Both the position numbers and the translations under genes were made by a program. This document shows, one piece after another, positions 21,101 to 31,626 of a stretch of 57,007 nt of DNA. The DNA is from Pseudoneurospora amorphoporcata (lineage: Eukaryota > Ascomycota > Sordariomycetes > Sordariales > Sordariaceae): positions 1 to 57,007 of the forward strand of contig MU859277.1 in NCBI GenBank assembly GCA_033297205.1, given 5' to 3'. The notes beneath the pieces are model-generated. The model saw only the letters and a list, made by a program, of their open reading frames with translations. It ran no database searches and was not told the origin of the DNA. Numbering within the stretch: the stretch's first letter is position 1; the number at the start of each line of letters is the position of its first letter.

Positions 21101-22370
21101 GAAGCCTCGAAGCCTCTATTTGGTATCCCCAGCAGCCAGCCCGAAGCTTCCAAGTCTCTGTTTGGTGCTCCGAGTAGTCAACCTGAAAGCTCCAAGCCAG
21201 CTTCCCTCTTCGGAAACAACAACCTTGCTCCTGCACCTGTCTCTGCCTCTTCAAGCTTCACTTTTGGGTCCACGGCGGCCCCGGCTACTACTGAAGCTGC
21301 TCCGGTTGCTACTTCTAGCTTTACCTTCGGCTCTGCTTCTCCTGCGCACACACCTCAGCCAGGCGGTAGCTTTTCCTTTGGTGTCACCCCTGCTTCGCAG
21401 CCTTCCCAGCCCGAACAGAACGGTAACCTCTTTGGAGCTAACACTTCTTTCACGTTCTCAGCTGCGGGTAATGATGCCAATGCTATCAAAAATCCTTTTG
21501 CTACCGGAGCCGCCGCTACTCCCACCTCGTCATCGTTTGCCTTTGGCCAGACAGGTGGTACCTCTGCGCCGTTCGTGTTTGGACAAAACAGTCAAAACAC
21601 TCCATCCATTACCTTTGGCGGTTCCCAGGACTCTACACAACAAAATGGCAGCTCCAACATGTTCGCCTTTGGTGGTCAACAGCCCTCTGGGGGTGGATCC
21701 ATGTTCAACCTGGCGCCGCCCGTAGGGGGGACATCAACAGGTACTGGTAAGTTGAGACCTCGACCGCGACGACGCTTCTAGCCGGTGAATTATCATTAAT
21801 CGACCGCAACGACTAGATTCCCCCAAAACCTTTGGCGGTGCCTCTAGCTTGGCCACGACGCCGGGTGTGGGGACACCAGAGCCAGTGGCCGCCGAGTCCA
21901 AGGATGCTCAAGGAACGCACGCTGACGGGGATGAGGCACCACAGGAGCAAATCTCGCTAGTCGAAGGCGGCCCGGGGGAAGAGGACGAGTCCGTCGTGTA
22001 TGAAGTTCGTGCCAAGGCGTATAAGCTCGTTGCTCCCGACAACGATGACGATGAAGGCTCCAAGGAAAAGAAGAAGCCCTCCGTGTGGAAGACGCAGGGA
22101 GTCGGTCCCCTGCGTCTGCTCAAGCACAAGGATACCGGTGCGGTACGCATGCTGATGCGTGTCGAACCCCGCGGCAATATCGCGCTCAACAAGACCATCC
22201 TCCCCAACTTCACCTATAAGCCGGATTCTGCGGCCCCCAAGAACATCAAGATTACCACTGCGACGGACGATGGCAAGGGTTTGGAGACTTGGATGCTCAC
22301 CACCAAGACGACGCAGGCTTTGGCCGATGCGCTGGAGGAGCACAAGAAGGCCAATGAAAAGAAGGATTAA
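18155..22370 (+). CDS. nup2: Nucleoporin NUP2: FG repeats plus Ran-binding domain
   Basis: Two exons (18155-21746 and 21817-22370, intron GTAAGT to CTAG) encode 1381 residues. Residues about 215-330 form a conserved globular region (starting FKMRIPEPPHHL) seen in fungal Nup2 proteins. About residues 430-1195 are an intrinsically disordered FG domain with dozens of LFG, FSFG and FTFG motifs spaced by Ser/Thr/Pro/Ala. The C-terminus (about 1257-1378, starting VYEVRAKAYKL) is a RanBP1-type domain with the conserved basic and Arg-rich motif around RMLMRVEPRGNIALNKTI. Nup2 is a mobile nuclear-basket nucleoporin that binds importin-alpha and Ran-GTP and aids cargo release. Yeast Nup2 is 720 residues; filamentous fungal forms are much longer, as here. 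The start ATG gives MDSQPNKRRSIFG and has a CGCCATGG context. The symbol is by family. Confidence 0.88.
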
Positions 22371-23810
22371 TGAGTCAGATGGATAGGAAGCATGCATGGA
22401 TGAATCGGCCATATCAGGGCAATGGATAGCATAGGAAAAGTTGTTTGCGAAAAAAGAAAAAAAAAAGTTTGTAGTTCACGGCATTTGTTTCGTTTTTGAT
22501 TTATTGGGGGTAGAAGCGGAGTGTTTTTGGACTAGACGGTGCTGTGGGTTCCAAGCTAGAGATCAGGTAAGGTATAGGTTCATTTTCTCATCATTAGTTA
22601 TATTCATTCTGCTATTCACCACATGGATGGAAGGATCGATCGTCATGGGTTTCAATGTCAAGGGATTCTTTTACGTCCGCCTCCAGACTCACACAACTTA
22701 ACATCCGCATCATACGTATTGGGCATAGCATTGTTTTTTGCAGGTCTTTTTCTGCTGGCTGCTTCCTTATCTTTATATCCCACGAAGCGTCTCCATTGGC
22801 CTAATATCGCGAATGTGTTTTCTTCATCTTCCACCGGGTCCGCGTTTCCCAGGATACGAAAATTGAAGCAGCCCCTTGGGGGAAAGTCAAAGAAGGAAAA
22901 CGGGAGAGGTACGGGAGGTGCGGAAGGAAGAACAGACGGTTGGCAAAATGAGCGTGGAAAGCGGAGGAGGTCGGGGAGGCGGTTGTTGAGTGAGCACTTA
23001 TTTAGGAAGGATCACGGGTTCGGCAAATAGAATGTATCCAATGGTGCCGTGGTTGTCATGTTGTTTTTTTTACCGCTTCAGCTCTTGAACAAGTTCACAC
23101 TTTTCTAGCGTTTACACGACGGATGAATGACGCGTGAGTTTGGCCGCAATCATCTCAAGGTGGTGTACCTGCCTGCACTGATTTCCTTCACCCAACTTGA
23201 CCTGCTAAAGTATGGACATATTCCACTCTTTGAACAACAAGTAGAACTAGTAGTACTTTCTGAATTTTGATTTTTATTTGCTTTCAAGTTCACGCTATAA
23301 GTTTATTGTTGTCATTTCATTACATTACCAGTAAGTTAGGTTTGTGAGGCAGGTAGGGTAAGTTGTTCAAAGTTCTGTTTTACCATCGGTCACACTCCTG
23401 CCCTTCTTCTTTTTTTTTTTTTTGTCGTCATGATCGTAACCATTTCCCACCACATCTTTCCCCTAGGCACATCATATTGTCACCAAAGTCATGTCCTCCT
23501 CCTCGTACCCACAAGATGTCATATCGATGTGCGCACGAAGATCTCTTGCTATTCGCTTCCACTGGCTCCTTCCACCAGGAGCAGTTGTTATGAGAGTTGT
23601 TTTCCCGAGTGCCTTGCGAGGCATGTCTTGCTCTAATTTGCCAATCGTTCGTTCTCACTTTGAAACACAAAACGAACGACAAAGACAATAAAGAGCTCAC
23701 AGAACCTCAACATGTTCCACATGTTTTCCTACTCGTAACGCCCGTTCCGCGTTGATGAACCCTTTCAATTCCAGGGACGGGACTGAAAAGAATGATGCCA
23801 GAGGAAGGGT
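22371..23810. other. Intergenic between converging NUP2 and the PY-motif gene
   Basis: 3' regions of two converging genes. No further gene recognised. Features are an A-run near 22,450-22,465 and a T-run at 23,408-23,422. Confidence 0.5.
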
Positions 23811-25100
23811 TTAATAAGGTGGTGGCGCAGCAGACGGTGATGGAGACCCATGTGTAACGGTGGCGTTATTATTGCCATTGTTAGAAAGGCCGAATCCAGA
23901 TGAGGGAAGGGAGGGAGAAGCTGTCCCTGAGGCTGGTGCGGAAATGACTGCCGCCGCGTCATAAGCGGGAGAGGCGGGAGCGGGGACGGGAGAAGAAACT
24001 GAAGAAGCTACAGCAGCAGCAGGCTCGTCAAGCAACTCTGAATTTGCTCCCCCATTAGTAGGCTCCCGTGATGGAGTGTTGGTTCCCGTTCCCATTATCG
24101 ATAGGGGAGGTGTCTCTTCGTACGCAGGTGGCGATACTTGATCTTGATCTGTCATTTCGGGTGCCGGGCTGTGGATGGTACTGTGTCCCAGACTGGGGGA
24201 GGGATAACTGGTCAAACTTGGAGACGTCGGCGCAGTGGTTGCGGCGCTCTGGGTCACGCTGGCACTCAACAGGCTGGTCCCAGAACTGCTATATCCTGAC
24301 TGGCTCAGATGGCTCTGGCTGTGAACCCCAGATTCGTTGTGCTGGTAGTAATGTACCGGCGGGGGTGGCTGTAGACTTGCCTGTGACCCCAACGGTGCCG
24401 ACGATAGAGATTGTTGTGAGAAGGTGCCCACATGGTAATTCCAAGAAGCCATGTTTTGCATTTCCACACCGGCGTGCGCAGCACTGCTGGTTCCTTCTCC
24501 GACGGTGGGCCCTGCTGGACCAGCCGGCGTTCCGATTCCATAGTCATGGTAACTATTCCCACCCGCTTCAAGATCGACATCGCCGCCTTCTTTCATAACC
24601 GGCTGCTTCTCATACGGCGGTGGCGCCTCGCCCAGCTCGTTCAGTCCTTCCTCAGGCCTGAAGAGGCCTGCCCAGTCCCATCTCCTCATTGCCGTCGGTC
24701 GAGAACTACCCAATGCCACGCCCCCGGTTCCAGATCTCGAACCAGTATTGTTATATCGCTGTGTCGGCGCCCCCCGCACCCAAGAATCCTGAAGATCACG
24801 CTCGATCAACGCCAACGAAGGGCCATCAACCTCACGAACTCCGAAGTGAGTCTGCCTGTCACGGCTATGACTTGTTGATGTATGATGGGCCGGTGGTCGT
24901 CCTGCTAGGGTGGGGACACGAGGACTTTTGCTTTTTTCGAGGAATTGCTTGCGTCGGCGGACATGAAGACAGAGGGCTAGAGCGCCCAGGACAATAACGA
25001 GGCCGACGGGGATCATAACCCAGACCCAAGGGTGGTTGTTATCATCGTCGTCATCGGCGATTCCTGGGGGGAAGCCCCCGAACCCTGACCCTGAGGACAT
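23811..25100 (-). CDS. Single-pass membrane protein with PY motifs, candidate ubiquitin-ligase adaptor
   Basis: A single exon of 429 residues. Residues 1-23 are short, Gly-rich and acidic (DDDDD at 16-20). Residues 24-47 are one strong transmembrane helix followed at once by RRRK, so the long tail should face the cytosol by the positive-inside rule. The tail is Ser/Pro-rich and disordered, with PY-type motifs PPPY at 160-163, PPAY near 330 and PPPY as the last four residues. PY motifs bind WW domains of Rsp5/Nedd4 ligases. This layout (N-terminal helix, PY-rich tail) resembles yeast Rcr1/Rcr2 in design, though I see no clear sequence match. No signal peptide is evident. Another in-frame start further upstream is not seen. 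Function inferred only. Confidence 0.7.
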   Translation of the reverse strand: MSSGSGFGGFPPGIADDDDDNNHPWVWVMIPVGLVIVLGALALCLHVRRRKQFLEKSKSPRVPTLAGRPPAHHTSTSHSRDRQTHFGVREVDGPSLALIERDLQDSWVRGAPTQRYNNTGSRSGTGGVALGSSRPTAMRRWDWAGLFRPEEGLNELGEAPPPYEKQPVMKEGGDVDLEAGGNSYHDYGIGTPAGPAGPTVGEGTSSAAHAGVEMQNMASWNYHVGTFSQQSLSSAPLGSQASLQPPPPVHYYQHNESGVHSQSHLSQSGYSSSGTSLLSASVTQSAATTAPTSPSLTSYPSPSLGHSTIHSPAPEMTDQDQVSPPAYEETPPLSIMGTGTNTPSREPTNGGANSELLDEPAAAVASSVSSPVPAPASPAYDAAAVISAPASGTASPSLPSSGFGLSNNGNNNATVTHGSPSPSAAPPPY

Positions 25101-27427
25101 ACTGGTCTATATCTTGTTCGAAACTGGCGGGGTCGAAAGGGGGTGCAGGGGCCGTGGAAAAAAGCTGGAGTAGAATTTTGTTCAAGGGTTGGTGAGACAG
25201 CTCCGGCTTTGGCTCCAGCTCCAGCTCCAGAGCGAGTGATAGCCGACGAAGTGTCGTTCTGTGTTTGCCTCGCGCTCCTAGTTGTGCTCGCTCGCTTGCG
25301 CTGTATTCTGATTTCGATTCAGGTCGGCGAGATGCTAGCGGGGAGAAGATGCGGTGAGAGCTGTGTCGATTGGTAAATCCCCTCAAGGGCCGTCAAAGTA
25401 GTAGAAAGGAAGTAGAGGCTTTGGTAGTCAATTCATGATTGTTCGTAGTAGAGATAGTCTCGGGTAACTGTAACCCGTACTGTGCTGTGGTGCTACTGGC
25501 GGTACTTTCTAGGTTGTGAAGCGGGAAGCCGTAGAGGAACCGGGAACGCTGACATTACTCGATCTGATAATAGATGAAGTTGACGTTGATACCATGACTG
25601 GGCAGGTCAGCGCTGATTTTGATGTTTGGCCAAGTCGAGAAAGGGAAGAGGGGGAGCTGGAGACGGGGAGGGAAAATGGTTAGATGAGGAATGAAGGCCG
25701 GGTCGGTAAGCGGTACGTGATGTGATGATGGCGTTGAACGCACAGCTTGGGGAGCTGCAGTGTTAGTAGTAATGCGTGAAACTGTCCAGTGACAGTACTT
25801 TTTGTCTTTTGTGAAGCCGGGGGTTACTGGGATCTGCAATGACCCAACCTTATTTTCTGGGTGTGTTCTCACTGCCATAGGGTTGACCGCAGCCAGACGA
25901 CAATTATACGGCGACGGCAACTGCAGTGCAGTTGGTGAGGCATGTCTTAGTCCTGAGCTCTTTCTCGCACCCGGAAGGCTGTCTTTAGAGAGCAGGTTAC
26001 AAGGGAAGGAAGCACCGCCAGCTTCAAAATGGAACTGAAGCTTCGTTTGCGGCTGTATTTTTAACAGTTTGTCGGCCGTCCCAGCCGTCTTCGCTTTACA
26101 CATTTCTGTTTAGTGTAACAAGACGCTACCGGCTATCGAGCTGTGTCCCGATGTACAGAATCTGAAACCGCTCTCGTCATACTAACATGTTTTTTTTTTT
26201 TTTTTTCTCAAGTGGATAAAGAACTGAACATGCGGGCGTGTTTCGAACCGGCATGTTGGCTTGATGCACTAATATTTCGGTCTCCCCGCCGCAATCCTCC
26301 GGGAGCAAACAAGAGGCGTTGGGCTCCCCGGACAGAAAAGATATTTCTTGGTCTCCATAAGAGCTCCTGGATCCTCGACTTCGTGAAATACTCTCGGTCT
26401 AGAGAGCACTCGGTATCCGCACCCAATATCCGATTCAGACTATCACCAATCCGAGCTTACGATTGGCACGAGTTTGAGATTCGATCTCCGCTCCCACGCT
26501 GGCACGCTCAAGCGAAAAAGTGGAGGGTTTTACTGCAAGCGGTTAAGCCTTCCCGCCCAGCGATCCCTGGCCAGGTCCCGAAACGGTCGCAAAGTTTTGG
26601 GGGGGGGAGAGTGGTACGTACAAGATTCGATTGTGGAGATGTCCCTATCATCCCCTTGCCTGCGATTGCCTGAAATTGATCACATTCGGACTGTCCATTG
26701 AGATACAATGTGATCATCCAGGTCAGTCGGGCACTCATGGATGGAGCATGGTGACCGTTGGAAAAAGAAAAGAGAAGGCTTGCTCGTACTATTCTGATAT
26801 CTGATGCAAGGGAAGAACTATCCTTATGCCGTTGTGAGTGCCAGCGCCAAACAGTGTGCATCCGGGCCGTCCTGCTATACTTTTACACGTAGCACTCTGT
26901 TCGGTATATAAGCCCAGAAAGCGATTCACCTCTTGGTCCTAATGGGGCTGTTCACAAAAACCATGGGCATCGTTAGGGAAGGGAACTGCTCCTGCAGATG
27001 AGTGAAGGTCGTAATGCCCTCATCGTCTGTTTATCTGGTCTGAAGTCGGTAGTCGCAAGGCAGGTAAGTTTCCTGAACCCGTACGTAATGCGCCGTATTT
27101 CGTAAGCCTAGGGGCTCGTGCCTGCCACTACATTGCCACGTCGCCATCATTAGGTACAGAGAAAGCGGCAGCCTACAATTCGTACGCTCAAAACGCTGTA
27201 TTTTAGTTTGCAACACAGCACCCTTCACATGCCCAGTTCTTCCAAACCAACCATCCAACCATATCCCAACCAACAACCAACATAACTCGATGCATTCCAA
27301 AACGCTTTGCAGGTATCATCACTATCTGAAAACATAGCCGAGAAGCCAACTTAGTCAGCAAATAGGCGAAGACGCCGCAATATATTTTTTTTTTTTTTAT
27401 CAAGTCTAGACACCACAGCTATTCAAG
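25101..27427. other. Intergenic, divergent promoters of the PY-motif gene and TFB5
   Basis: No gene recognised; frames of 90-182 codons lack domains. A T-run (26190-26206) is followed by a 7-bp inverted repeat (26227-26233 and 26251-26257) around GTTTCGAAC. Another T-run (27386-27399) lies just before the TFB5 start. Confidence 0.5.
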
Positions 27428-27913
27428 ATGCCGAGAGCAATCAGAGGTCAGTCCTAATCCCTACGAGAGACCATATGAATGACGTGCACGTCGAATCGTT
27501 CAGCACAAGATCCATCAACAACAACACGGCCCCCACTGTGATGCGATGAAATCGTCGTTCTGCTAACGTTCCTGATCTAGGTGTACTCATCCAGTGCGAA
27601 CCAGCCATCAAGTCCATCATCGTTCACTTGGATAGTGTCAACAACGACATCATTATCGAAGACCTGGATGAGCAGACTCTGGTTGTTAAGGAAAACATGG
27701 TGCAACTGCTCAAGCAGAAACTCGAGGACGTAAGTCTTTTTTCTTCTTCTTCTTTTTCTTATTTGCTACTTTGAGCGTGACCCTTGGCTCGCTATATAGA
27801 ACAACATATTATGTCTGATTACATCGCGTTCCTCTTACTGACACTTTTCCTATCTACAACAGCGCCTGAAGGAAACATACAGGCCCGAGGAACCCTTGGC
27901 AGACAGTGACTAG
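27428..27913 (+). CDS. tfb5: TFIIH subunit TFB5 (GTF2H5/TTDA family)
   Basis: Three exons (27428-27446, 27581-27729, 27863-27913) encode 72 residues, the same length as yeast Tfb5. The start MPRAIRG followed by [17 protein letters not shown], then [14 protein letters not shown], is diagnostic of the family. Introns have GTCAGT and GTAAGT donors. Tfb5 stabilises the TFIIH core by pairing with the C-terminus of Tfb2/p52 and is needed for nucleotide excision repair and basal transcription; its human counterpart is mutated in trichothiodystrophy A. No single exon is long enough to show up well as an open frame, so this gene is easy to miss. The stop lies only 34 bases from the end of the converging dienoyl-CoA isomerase gene. 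Confidence 0.93.
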
Positions 27914-27947
27914 GAGTCGCCAACGCCCTTACAACTGGTTGCTCCCG

Positions 27948-28988
27948 TCAGAGCTTCGAAAAAACGGGCTTCTTCTTCTGCACGCTAGCCGATAGCGCAT
28001 CCATCATATCTCTTGATTGCAAAGCAGCCGAGTTCCAGACGGTGGTATACCGCAAGCCTGTATCAATAGTGTCAGTTCAACCTTCAAAAGAACAAGTGCA
28101 AAAAAGTGAATGGCGAAGAAGAAGAAACGTACTCTCAGCAACGGAGTGATCCCTAGCGTGGTTCAGCAACTCCTTAGTTCCCTGCACAGCAATCGGGCTC
28201 TTTCCCGCGATCAAGCCCGCCAGCTTGACGGCCTGATCCATGGCAGCCACCTTGCTGTCGAGGACGTGGCTGACGAAGCCGACCTGTTCCGCCTCGGCCG
28301 CGCCGAACTCTCTGGCCGACAAGCACACCTCCTTCACCCACGAGAAGTTGCCGACGGCCTTGGGCAGCCGCGAGAGGGTGCCAATGTCGGCGGCCAGGCC
28401 GATGTCGACCTCCTTGACGGCCAGCCGGACGTCGCGCGTGCAGAGGCGGATGTCGGCAGCGCAGGCGATGTCAATGGCGAGGCCGAGGGAGATGGCGTGG
28501 AGGACGACGATGACGGCTTTGGGAGGTTTGTAGGTTAGCACATGAGGTTCATCGTTTCATTATCGTCATATGTGCATCTATAAGAAACACAGTGTGACAA
28601 CCAGATACGTTCAATACATACGTGTCTCGCACAACTCAATAGCCGAAATGCTATCCTGGAACTCAGTAATGTACCGTCTCAGCTGAGCCGCCTTGCGCCC
28701 AACGTCGGGGGCGTCGCCCGACTGCAGCTGGTTGTTCGAGCTGGCCGCGTGGATATCCAAACCCGCCGTGAAACCCCGGTCGCCGGCGCCCGAGAGGACC
28801 ACGGCCCGCACCTCCGGATCGGACGACAACTGCCGGAAGATCGCGCCCAGCTCCAGCCACATGGCCTCGAAGAAGGCGTTGAGCTTGGCGGGCCGGTTGA
28901 TCTCGACGTGGGCGACGAAGTCAGGGCCCGCCGAAATCACATTAAAGTGCTTGTAGGATGTGTATCCTTTGAGTTGTTGTTGAGCCAT
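27948..28988 (-). CDS. Delta3,5-delta2,4-dienoyl-CoA isomerase (crotonase family), peroxisomal
   Basis: Exons on the minus strand are 28988-28622, 28516-28133 and 28057-27948, giving 286 residues. It is a crotonase-fold enzyme. The first oxyanion-hole segment is TAGLD (near residue 75), and the acidic residues Asp138, Glu158 and Asp166 keep the 20- and 8-residue spacing of rat Asp176/Glu196/Asp204. The block KEVDIGLAADIGTLSRLPK is typical of this isomerase. It shifts double bonds of odd-position unsaturated fatty acids during beta-oxidation. The C-terminus is SKL, the classical PTS1 signal. The first intron ends at CCCAAAG, chosen because it aligns without a gap to the family. The usual GGG of the second oxyanion segment reads GLA here (134-136). 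A CCGAGG site lies 270 bases upstream. Confidence 0.9.
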
Positions 28989-29257
28989 CTTGGCTGATTT
29001 GTGGTCGTTCTTCTGGAAGATGATTGAGGGACGCCTCAGAATTGGACACGACGGGACGAATATGTCACAATTGGGTGGGATGATGGGAGAAGATGGATAG
29101 ATAAACGTATAGTTCTCAACCGTAGAAAAGTCGAATTGGAATAATGTTTAAAGAGTTATAATGATGACCCAGATGATTGTTGTAGATCTTGAGCTGCATC
29201 TTGATGGTAACCTAGGCAAATAGGGAGGAGTTGTTGACTGATACGTTGTCAAAGTTA

Positions 29258-29263
29258 CCGAGG
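29258..29263 (-). promoter_or_regulatory. CCGAGG (CCTCGG on minus), candidate fatty-acid-response site
   Basis: The FarA/FarB core hexamer lies 270 bases upstream of the dienoyl-CoA isomerase start codon. As with the SCP2 gene, one hexamer alone is weak evidence; the gene's role in fatty-acid oxidation makes it worth noting. Confidence 0.3.
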
Positions 29264-29430
29264 CTCAGCTGCAGCAGCAACCCAGCAACCCAGCGGCCGT
29301 TAAACGGTCGGGTAAAGAAGCGATGGCACGGCCAAGAACCAAGGCGTGACGTTGAAGAACCGACGCCGGCGCCGGGAGCCACATCGGACCACTGAAAAGG
29401 ACAAAGACCCGTTGCGGGGGAATTGAGTGT

Positions 29431-29440
29431 GTATAAATAG
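29431..29440 (+). promoter_or_regulatory. TATA box without a recognised gene
   Basis: GTATAAATAG is a near-ideal TATA box on the plus strand, but the next recognised plus-strand gene begins 2.2 kb downstream. It could start a non-coding transcript or be chance. Confidence 0.25.
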
Positions 29441-29615
29441 TGGGTGCTCCCGTCCTTCCGAACGCTGTTGTTTTTCGGATCTATCCATGCTGCACATCGC
29501 TGTTAGAGACACGTGAACAGTGTTAGAATTGGCATATCTTCAATGGCGCAAACTCCAAATGAAACTGAAGCAACTTGCACCAGAGTGACAGGTACTCCGA
29601 TTGAGGAGCACACCC

Positions 29616-29617
<2 letters not shown>

Positions 29618-29655
<38 letters not shown>
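29618..29655 (+). repeat. Poly(A) tract, 38 bases
   Basis: An uninterrupted run of 38 A residues. It could be a microsatellite or the tail of an old retroposed sequence; no flanking duplication was found. Confidence 0.9.
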
Positions 29656-29657
<2 letters not shown>

Positions 29658-31626
29658 AGGGTGTTCACTAAGGTACCTACCCCTCCGCTAATGCCTCGCA
29701 TTCCTGGTGGACAATCCGTGGTGGGTTGGTGGCGCTTCTGATCCTTCCCAGGTTACCTTGGATGTGCATAGGTACGGATTAGGTACTATGCGCCGGACTC
29801 TTTGCTACCTAACTTGAAGCGTTGCTAGCATGGAGTTTCAAGCCAATAAACTAAACCGCCCTTCGGACTGGGAATCGATAGTGTAATGTGATGCGTTGTT
29901 GTGTCCATTGATAGAAGAAAAGAGGACTCCAGTGAGTTGTACACGAGCGGCAGTTCCATCCGTGGAGGAGGATAGGTAAGTAGCGGAGAATCCCATGATT
30001 GAAGGGATGCCACTTTCGCTGATTACCGTATGGACGGTGTTATTACTCGGTCGGCTTTTGCCCTGGCGTATAGGTATGTACCGTGACATTGAAGAAGTCT
30101 TGGAACAGCCGGCAAAAGAATGGTGGAGAGGGTGGACATGTCCTGACATGATGGGCAGTATTAAGGGGAAGGAAGGACCTGGAGCCTTTTTGCGTTGACA
30201 GGGGATGCTGCTTCTTCAAGTATCGTGAACTGTGAAGAATACCAGGTAGCTGTACCTGCCGCTTCGTCTCCAGTGGCGGGACGAAAAGCCACGCGAGCAA
30301 CGCTATTCTGAATAGTACTGTAGACTCCTCTCCAGTGGTTTTACCCGCAACAACCTAACTGTCAGCGATCCCACCGAGCCCACCACAGACGAGTGAGGCG
30401 GGTGATCCATGACAAGCACCTCCGTGGATGCCCAGCGGCCCAATCACCATCGCATTCCGGCCGCTCGTCTAGCCCTCATTGAAACCTCATTGGCGCCCCC
30501 AAAGGCGGACGACCCCATCGTGCCCGTTCTCTGGCTTCCAGGACCAGGCGTGATTGTGACCTTTTCCTAGCCTACCATTCCATTCCCTGGAACTTACTTC
30601 AAACTTGCGACGACGTCCTTTTTCAGCTTCACATAGTTCAGGCTCTGTCGAGCTCGCTTTCTGCCACCCTCCCTCGAATCCCTTCCCTCCCGATCGCGAG
30701 GCGCGCAACCTCGACCTCAACCACACTTTGGCTTACTTTGGCCCAAGCAGCCACTCGAGCCTCGATAGCCAACGGTTTCGCTTTTGTGTTACGCTGTGTG
30801 GGCTTCCGCTTAGCTGTCCTGTTTGCTCTAATCTTTTCTCGCTTCCTCGAGACACGACATCCTGGGGCCCTTCCCCCCGTCCCTCGAGTCCGCTACCCGT
30901 CGCCGTTGCTGTCGCTTTTATCGTCGCCGTCGCCATCGTCCTGTGGTGCACGACAACCCGCCTCCTGATATTGTCCACCACCATACCTTATCCGCCTCGC
31001 CCGACCACTATCGCAATCGCAGCCAGTCTACATATTTCACATACGCTGATCCCAGATAGAACTTTTGCCTTTGCGGTATATTCGAAGGAAACCAGCCTCG
31101 GTAACGAATTGCACACGCCTTTGCCCAATTCACGATCCGAAGCCCTTCCGCCTGCGACTGTTCGAAAGACATCGAATCTGATCCGGTCTTTCTCGTATAC
31201 CCGTCTACGACAACTTGCGCGAATCTGGGATCTGCATACAGCTCCTACTCTACCGCTTGCGCCCTCGTTCAAGGCCCCTCCGCAACCAGGTTGATCGAAT
31301 GATGGACATAGAACGAAAAGAGTGCTCCTAAAAGACCGATTCTTAACGAGCCAAAGCTGCACTTCCGCCAAGTACATATCGTAATCTGGACTCTCGCGCT
31401 TTCCTGTCGCGACCAAGAGTTCTTGCACGGCCGCGACCTGTCTGGACTTCCACTTTTGAATTTGACCTTAATTCACCTTCCGATTGCCCACTCCGATTGG
31501 CCTCAACCCACATTGACATCGAGTCGCACTCTGCACAATATTTGATGGGGTTTTGTTTGTCGACGCTTACACTTTCCGTATCGCAACAGACGAGTGCGGG
31601 AACTGAGCAATCACTGAAGGTTGAAG

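Larger units (their letters stand above)
28989..31626. other. Intergenic, divergent between the isomerase and BOI genes
   Basis: No gene recognised. It contains a CCGAGG site (29258-29263), an orphan TATA box (29431-29436), a 38-base A-run (29618-29655) and the CT-rich probable leader of the BOI gene (about 30,600-31,626). A 229-codon frame at 30605-31294 lies in that CT-rich stretch and shows no domain. Confidence 0.5.

Noticed and set aside
25555..26103. 182-codon minus frame between the PY-motif gene and TFB5
   Set aside because: No recognisable motif; the plus strand is also open; probably chance.
26220..26290. A possible tRNA around TTTCGAACC
   Set aside because: The T-arm stem does not pair on either strand; only a simple hairpin is present.
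30605..31294. 229-codon plus frame upstream of BOI
   Set aside because: It lies in a CT-rich leader-like stretch, overlaps two other open frames, and shows no domain or conserved motif.
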